Assembly (NCBI GenBank): GCA_964410625.1
Contig: CAYPHY010000059.1
Coordinates: 1-25,754 of the forward strand
Source: CAYPHY01 sp964410625
Lineage (GTDB): Bacteria; Chloroflexota; Anaerolineae; Promineifilales; Promineifilaceae
Reading direction: 5' to 3'
Length of the DNA: 25,754 nucleotides
The notes under the pieces were generated by a model. It saw only the letters and a program-made list of their open reading frames with translations, searched no databases and was not told the origin of the DNA. Of this stretch, positions 21,683-25,754 are shown piece after piece. Positions within the stretch are counted from its first letter, which is position 1, and each line of letters starts with the position of its first letter. Made by a program: the position numbers and the translations under genes.

Positions 21683-22483
21683 ATGAAAAAAACGTTCCGC
21701 ACTCTTTTCCTGGCAACGGCCGTCCTCGTCTTCATTCTCGTTGCTGCGTCCAAACAAGCAACGGCCGCCGTTGACTGGTGGCAACCTACCCCTGGCACAT
21801 CCTGGCAAATCCAGTTGCAGGGCAAGATCAAGACCAACTTTGACGTGGAGATGTACGATATTGATCTCTTTGACGCGCCACAAAGCACCATAAACAAGCT
21901 GCACAACGACGGCCGTGTGGTCATCTGTTACTTCAGTGCCGGAAGTTGGGAGAATTGGCGACCGGATGCGGCGGCGTTTCCGGCGGCCGTCAAAGGGCGC
22001 AACAATGGCTGGCCGGGCGAAAAGTGGCTCGATATTCGCCGCCTAGATGTGCTGCGGCCGATCATGGAAGCGCGGATGGACCTGGCAGTCGCCAAAGGCT
22101 GCGACGGCGTTGATCCCGATAACGTAGATGGCTATGCCAACAACACCGGCTTCCCGCTCAGCTACAACAATCAGCTTGTCTACAACCGCTGGCTGGCCGA
22201 TGCCGCCCACGCGCGGGGGTTATCTATCGGCCTGAAGAACGATCTCGACCAGATAGAAGATTTAGTGGACTATTTTGACTGGGCACTGAACGAACAATGT
22301 TTCCAATATAAGGAGTGTGAGTTGTTGCTCCCCTTTGTTGAAGCGGACAAGGCCGTCTTTGGCATTGAATATAAAGGCAAACCGAAACGCTTCTGCCCCC
22401 AGGCGAATGAGATGGGCTTTTCTGTATTGAAGATGAATTTGAAGCTAAACGGCCGCAAGCGCGTGGACTGCCTGGCGAGCTAA
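21683..22483 (+). CDS. Secreted GH114-family glycosidase (endo-alpha-1,4-polygalactosaminidase-like)
   Basis: The 266-residue protein begins with a signal peptide (MKKTFRTLFLATAVLVFILV, cleavage near Ala29). The mature part is a TIM-barrel of the TM1410/GH114 type: SWQIQLQGKI, VEMYDIDLFD, GRVVICYFSAGSWENWRPD, GEKWLDIRRLD, KGCDGVDPDNVDGY and GLSIGLKNDLDQ. Family members cleave alpha-1,4-linked galactosamine polymers; related domains act in exopolysaccharide processing. The acidic residues of DGVDPDN (141-146) and the YDID segment fit the active site. GGGAG (21670-21674) is a good ribosome site nine bases before the ATG. The gene stands alone, with a repeat hairpin beyond its stop. The exact substrate is not evident. 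Confidence 0.9.
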   Translation: MKKTFRTLFLATAVLVFILVAASKQATAAVDWWQPTPGTSWQIQLQGKIKTNFDVEMYDIDLFDAPQSTINKLHNDGRVVICYFSAGSWENWRPDAAAFPAAVKGRNNGWPGEKWLDIRRLDVLRPIMEARMDLAVAKGCDGVDPDNVDGYANNTGFPLSYNNQLVYNRWLADAAHARGLSIGLKNDLDQIEDLVDYFDWALNEQCFQYKECELLLPFVEADKAVFGIEYKGKPKRFCPQANEMGFSVLKMNLKLNGRKRVDCLAS

Positions 22484-22493
22484 GTAGCTCCTC

Positions 22494-22526
22494 AGAAACA
22501 GGGTTTCTTGAAGAAACCCGGTTTCT
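22494..22526. terminator. Repeat-family hairpin downstream of the GH114 gene
   Basis: AGAAACAGGGTTTCTT (22494-22509) and AAGAAACCCGGTTTCT (22511-22526) pair at 15 of 16 positions, so the RNA can form a long hairpin ten bases after the stop codon. It belongs to the AGAAACCGGGTTTCT family and probably serves as a terminator or 3' protecting stem. Confidence 0.65.
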
Positions 22527-22568
22527 AACTATCCTCAGTTTGTAGGTTGTCAGCTTAGGCGAGCAATT

Positions 22569-22653
22569 TAACGCAGAGTCGCAGAGAAGCAGAGGCGCAG
22601 AGAAATTTGGAGTAAATCTCTGCGTCTCTATCCCTCTGCGACTCTGCGTTTAT
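22569..22653. repeat. CGCAGAG-type inverted repeat
   Basis: Left arm 22569-22604 (ACGCAGAGTCGCAGAGAAGC...) and right arm 22616-22652 (TCTCTGCGTCTC...GACTCTGCGTTT) are inverted arrays of CGCAGAG units. They lie between the convergent GH114 and M1 peptidase genes and could form a bidirectional transcription stop. Confidence 0.8.
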
Positions 22654-22685
22654 AAAGAATATGCCTGGCAGTTTTTGGATAGGGC

Positions 22686-24260
22686 TTACTCTTGAAAATA
22701 AGTCGTCAGTAGCGGCGTCAAGTCGGCCGGCGTGTGTGCACGCACAGCCGCAAAGAATCTCTCTCGATTCGTTAGCTGAAAACGGTTTTGCTGGTAGTAG
22801 TTCCGTAAAAAGGCGCGGAAGCCAGCATCCCCCATGGCCGCCCGTATATCACGCATTAAATAGGCCGCCTGCCCATAAACGTGGCGCACAAACGTAGAGC
22901 TGTTATCGAAATCGTGGATGGACATATTGACATAACCAGGCTCGCTCCACGTTCCAGCGCGAAAGTTCCACCACCAGTCCATTGTTGCCGGATAGAAATG
23001 CTCATAATACAAGAGTTCACTGAGCATCGCCATCCCCTCATCCAGCCACGGCTCACGAACCTGATCATTGCCCACCGCCCCATACCACCATTGATGCGCC
23101 ACCTCGTGGACGACGAGTGCGACTAATAGGGAATTAGGCGTGCCGTTATACTCATGAAAGGCGTAGCCGCTGAGGGAGATAAAGGCGGAATATTCCATCG
23201 CTGAGAGAAAGCCATTTTCGGCGATGACCAATTCTCGATAGGGATAAGGGCCGTATAGCTCATTAAACAACTGAAGGGCCGCGATAGCCGTGTCCAATAC
23301 GACTGCTCCCTCACTTTGATGCTCAGCCAACACATACACGCTCACGGGTATCCCCGCCGCCTCGCTGGAGTAACGAACGAAACCAGGGCTGACAATGAAA
23401 GCGAAGGAGCGTGCCTGTTCCAGGCGGTACATACGCTCGGTTCCATTCGCGCCAACAAATCCAGCGGCCGCAACACGGTGGTCAGCCGGTGCGTCAATCG
23501 TCACCTCATAGTTCGCCAGCCCCATCGTGACCGGATCACCCACGGCCGTAAACTCCCAGGTGCGCCAGCCAACACCGTTATCATAAGGGACAAGTATGGG
23601 ATACCAATCCCCCATTTGTAAGAGGGAGGACGACCAGCCAGCATTGCCATTTGGCGCCCAGCCATTGGGATCAAGTTGGGGCAGGTTGAGATCAAATTCA
23701 ACTTCTATCGTGACCGCTTCTTGCGGCAGTAGTGGTTGGGTCAACGGCACATGGAGCATAGTGAGATTGAGCGTCGGCGTGATCGCTGCCGGGGCCTCCT
23801 GGCGCGTCACGGCCGCCCGCCGCAATGTAAAAACATCAGGCCAATAAGCGGGCGAGATGTTAAATACAACCTCCTCCCAAGGGTCGCTGCTGCGGTTGGT
23901 CAGCGTCACTTGCTGCTGCACCCGCACCTGGCTTAAGATGCTGCCCAAGCGCACGCGCATTTGATAATACGGCAACTCATCGCTCGCTATGAGACCGGCG
24001 GCCGTTACTGGCGTTGGCCGGCTGGCGATGGTGGGGGTGATAACGGCTTCGGCCGCTATTGCCGTGTCTCGCAGTTCCGTCGCCTCCTCGCCAGCGGTAT
24101 CAACGGCCGCTGGTTCCGCTCCATTGGCAGCCAAAATCCTCCCCAGTGAGGTCTGCAGATAGCCATAGAGCAGCGCAGCCTGCTGGTAGGCACTCTGGTA
24201 AGCAGACAGTGGCACAACCAGCAAGAGCAACAACCCAATGAGAAGGAGAACTCGTTTCAT
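22686..24260 (-). CDS. Membrane-anchored M1 family metallopeptidase
   Basis: The 524-residue zinc aminopeptidase-like protein has an N-terminal hydrophobic anchor (4-20) and a variable Ala/Thr-rich region (45-95). An all-beta N-terminal M1 domain (100-300) follows, then the catalytic domain. The zinc site is His385-Glu386-x-x-His389 in VVHEVAHQWW with the third ligand Glu408 in WLDEGMA, the HEXXH-x18-E pattern of family M1. The substrate-recognition motif usually written GAMEN is SAMEY here (353-357), and the C-terminal helical domain is short, so it may not be a typical aminopeptidase. The enzyme is expected outside the membrane. No operon partner is evident. Confidence 0.93.
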   Translation of the reverse strand: MKRVLLLIGLLLLLVVPLSAYQSAYQQAALLYGYLQTSLGRILAANGAEPAAVDTAGEEATELRDTAIAAEAVITPTIASRPTPVTAAGLIASDELPYYQMRVRLGSILSQVRVQQQVTLTNRSSDPWEEVVFNISPAYWPDVFTLRRAAVTRQEAPAAITPTLNLTMLHVPLTQPLLPQEAVTIEVEFDLNLPQLDPNGWAPNGNAGWSSSLLQMGDWYPILVPYDNGVGWRTWEFTAVGDPVTMGLANYEVTIDAPADHRVAAAGFVGANGTERMYRLEQARSFAFIVSPGFVRYSSEAAGIPVSVYVLAEHQSEGAVVLDTAIAALQLFNELYGPYPYRELVIAENGFLSAMEYSAFISLSGYAFHEYNGTPNSLLVALVVHEVAHQWWYGAVGNDQVREPWLDEGMAMLSELLYYEHFYPATMDWWWNFRAGTWSEPGYVNMSIHDFDNSSTFVRHVYGQAAYLMRDIRAAMGDAGFRAFLRNYYQQNRFQLTNRERFFAAVRAHTPADLTPLLTTYFQE

Positions 24261-24393
24261 TGCTTAGGCTAATCTCACAATGGCAATACGAACGAAAAGC
24301 CAGTTTCCGGTTCATTGTACCCTTGTTTTGGTCGCCATAGCAACGCAAATGTGGGAAACTTGGGGGGAGGAGGCAGTATAGGCAGCCAAATGT

Positions 24394-24483
24394 CTCGCGC
24401 AAAGACCGCTAAGACGCAAAGGCTTGCACCCTCGGAGCAAAGCCGAAAGACAAAACTTAGCGACCTTTGCGCCTTTGCGTGAG
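24394..24483. repeat. ACGCAAAGG-type inverted repeat
   Basis: Left arm 24394-24422 (CGCGCAAAGACCGCTAAGAC...) and right arm 24455-24483 (TTAGCGACCTTTGCGCC...) are inverted copies with small indels. They lie upstream of the first DUF488 gene in the divergent gap 24261-24516, where no gene is seen. Confidence 0.75.
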
Positions 24484-24516
24484 CAATTCAAGCGATAACC
24501 TTTAACCTTTTGTCTA

Positions 24517-25083
24517 ATGAACCAGGTTCCGATTTACACCATTGGCTACGGCGCACGAGAGATAGGGGCGTTTATCGCTGCCTTGCAGGCGAACGAGATC
24601 GCCTACTTAATTGACGTGCGCTCCAAACCTTACTCGCGCTATAAGCCTGACTTCACCAAAGCCGCCCTGGAACAACATCTGCAAGCGGCCGGTATTCGCT
24701 ATGTGTTCATGGGGGATACGCTTGGCGGCCAGCCCGATGATCCAGCGTGCTACGACGCCGACCAGAAGATTGACTACCACAAAGTGCGCCAGATGGAATT
24801 TTACCGCAGGGGGATCGGCCGCCTGCGTGACGCCTGGAACCAACAACTGCGCGTGGCGATTATGTGCAGCGAAGGACGGCCGGAGCAATGCCACCGCAGC
24901 CATCTCATCGCCGATACGCTGCTTGTTGAGGGCATCCCCGTCGCCCACATTGACGAGAAAGACCAGTTGATCACACAAGAAGAGGTAATCGTGCGGCAGC
25001 ACGGCGGCCAGCCCAGCCTGTTTGGCGCCGACTTCACGCGCGGCAAATCGCGGAAGCGGTATGGGGGGAAGGATGAAGGGTGA
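24517..25083 (+). CDS. DUF488 family protein (first of tandem pair)
   Basis: The 188-residue cytoplasmic protein is a typical DUF488 member: IYTIGYGAREIGAF at the N terminus, the LIDVRSKPYSRY strand with its conserved Asp-Val-Arg, and a C-terminal IMCSEGRPEQCHRS (Cys117, Cys125, His126, Arg127). The biochemical function of DUF488 is not established; the Cys-x7-Cys-His-Arg element suggests a redox, metal or nucleic-acid role, which is only inference. The last codons run into a GATGAAGG tandem repeat, so the end after about residue 180 is probably not conserved. A second, shorter DUF488 gene follows 126 bp downstream. Confidence 0.93.
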   Translation: MNQVPIYTIGYGAREIGAFIAALQANEIAYLIDVRSKPYSRYKPDFTKAALEQHLQAAGIRYVFMGDTLGGQPDDPACYDADQKIDYHKVRQMEFYRRGIGRLRDAWNQQLRVAIMCSEGRPEQCHRSHLIADTLLVEGIPVAHIDEKDQLITQEEVIVRQHGGQPSLFGADFTRGKSRKRYGGKDEG

Positions 25084-25112
25084 GGGATGAAGGCTGAGGG
25101 ATGAAGGCTGAA
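25073..25112. repeat. GATGAAGGCTGAGG tandem repeat at the end of the DUF488 gene
   Basis: About three units of 14 bp (GATGAAGGCTGAGG-like) begin inside the last codons of the first DUF488 gene and run past its stop codon at 25081-25083. Repeat growth here may have set the present C terminus. Confidence 0.65.
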
Positions 25113-25121
25113 TGGAAATGC

Positions 25122-25192
25122 GATCCACGAATTTTCACGAATCCTCACGAATTGAATTTTTATTGGTGAAGATTCGTGAAAATTCGTGGATC
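25122..25192. repeat. Long near-perfect inverted repeat between the DUF488 genes
   Basis: Arms 25122-25148 and 25166-25192 are inverse copies at 26 of 27 positions around a 17-bp A/T-rich centre. Each arm contains CACGAATT and CACGAATC units. The RNA would form a very stable hairpin between the two genes. The second gene's AAGGG ribosome site (25196-25200) lies just outside it. Confidence 0.9.
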
Positions 25193-25209
25193 TCTAAGGG
25201 TATGGCATT

Positions 25210-25701
25210 ATGACATTGACCATTGTGACGATTGGGGTTTATGGATTCAGCGCGGAAAGCTTTTTTAACGCCTTGCAAGCGGCCGAGGTAGATACATTGG
25301 TAGACATCCGGCGGCGGCGTGGCGTGCGCGGCTCCGAATACACCTTCGCCAACAGCCAGCGGCTGCAAAGGCGGCTGGCCGAATTGGGGATTCGCTATCT
25401 CCACCGGCTCGATTTGTCGCCAACGGATGAAATTCGCCAACAACAGCACGCGGCCGACCAAGCGGAAAAAATCGCCAGACGCAAACGGGAAACCTTGCAC
25501 CCCGACTTCATATCCGCTTTTCAACAGGAAGTGTTGGCCGATTTTGATCCCCAATCCTTATTAGACGAGCTTCCTGAAGACGCCAGGGTGATTGCGCTGC
25601 TCTGTGTCGAGAAACATCCGGCCGCCTGTCACCGTTCCCTCGTTGCTGACAAACTACAGGCGGAGCTGGGTGTGGCGGTGGAACATATTGTGCCAGATTA
25701 G
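25210..25701 (+). CDS. DUF488 family protein (second of tandem pair)
   Basis: The 163-residue protein is a divergent DUF488 paralogue: VTIGVYGFSAESF, the TLVDIRRRRGVRGSEY strand and LLCVEKHPAACHRSLVADKL (Cys132, Cys140, His141, Arg142). The Cys-x7-CHR spacing is the same as in the upstream copy, but the middle is rebuilt, with a charged helix at 75-95 (AADQAEKIARRKRE). ATG 25210 follows AAGGG. Function is unknown. Being adjacent and on the same strand suggests shared expression, modulated by the intervening hairpin. Confidence 0.93.
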   Translation: MTLTIVTIGVYGFSAESFFNALQAAEVDTLVDIRRRRGVRGSEYTFANSQRLQRRLAELGIRYLHRLDLSPTDEIRQQQHAADQAEKIARRKRETLHPDFISAFQQEVLADFDPQSLLDELPEDARVIALLCVEKHPAACHRSLVADKLQAELGVAVEHIVPD

Positions 25702-25754
25702 TGGCAGGTGGCAGGTGGCAGGTGGCAGGTGGCAGGTGGCAGGTGGCAGGTGGC
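25702..25754. repeat. Heptanucleotide tandem array (TGGCAGG), cut by the window edge
   Basis: Seven perfect TGGCAGG units plus TGGC start immediately after the stop codon of the second DUF488 gene and run to the end of the window. The same unit occurs in degenerate inverted form at 1732-1787. The full length cannot be seen. Confidence 0.95.

Noticed and set aside
25702..25754. Start of a CRISPR array
   Set aside because: Units are 7 bp with no spacers, and no cas genes are present. It is a simple heptanucleotide array.

Overview
The window looks like chromosomal DNA of a Chloroflexota bacterium, probably of the Anaerolineae/Caldilineae type. This is inferred from a CIRCE-controlled hrcA-grpE-dnaK-dnaJ-prmA operon beside a cluster of one-span Ser/Thr kinases with varied C-terminal domains (TolB propeller, CBM9, M14-like). 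Moderately high G+C and very frequent short intergenic repeats agree with it. The assignment is by family resemblance only. No phage, IS element, CRISPR array, tRNA or rRNA was recognised.

Layout. 1-2054: a frameshifted GNAT remnant, the S41 protease CtpA (minus strand) and a repeat-bearing gap. 2055-3635: a polyprenyl-phosphate sugar phosphotransferase that primes surface glycan synthesis. 3717-9792: the heat-shock operon, with a good sigma70-type promoter, a perfect CIRCE operator, an attenuator-like hairpin, then hrcA, grpE, dnaK, dnaJ and prmA. 9834-12166 (minus strand): rpsA and infA behind a consensus promoter and a leader of about 220 nt that ends in an intrinsic-terminator structure. 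12229-21428 (minus strand): a signalling cluster. In transcription order it holds a membrane PP2C phosphatase, an N-terminally truncated kinase with a TolB propeller, a deletion remnant of another kinase-TolB gene, a kinase-CBM9 receptor, a kinase fused to a degenerate M14 carboxypeptidase domain, and a free M14 carboxypeptidase that keeps its ligands. 21683-25701: a GH114 glycosidase, a membrane-anchored M1 metallopeptidase and two tandem DUF488 proteins.

How the genes may work together. HrcA represses the chaperone operon at CIRCE, and DnaK/DnaJ/GrpE form the Hsp70 cycle. The kinases and the phosphatase share one design: cytoplasmic catalytic domain, one membrane span, Pro/Thr-rich stalk, outer ligand-binding domain. 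They look like an opposed kinase/phosphatase set reading extracytoplasmic sugars or peptides. The kinase-linked M14 domain beside a ligand-complete M14 enzyme suggests a sensor derived from an enzyme.

The most interesting observations are that pseudo-peptidase kinase with its neighbour, two kinase genes broken in different ways, the structured rpsA leader, a strong excess of the hexamer CGGCCG throughout, a recurring AGAAACCGGGTTTCT-type inverted repeat, and many heptanucleotide or other short-period repeat arrays placed as inverted pairs between genes and sometimes entering coding sequence.
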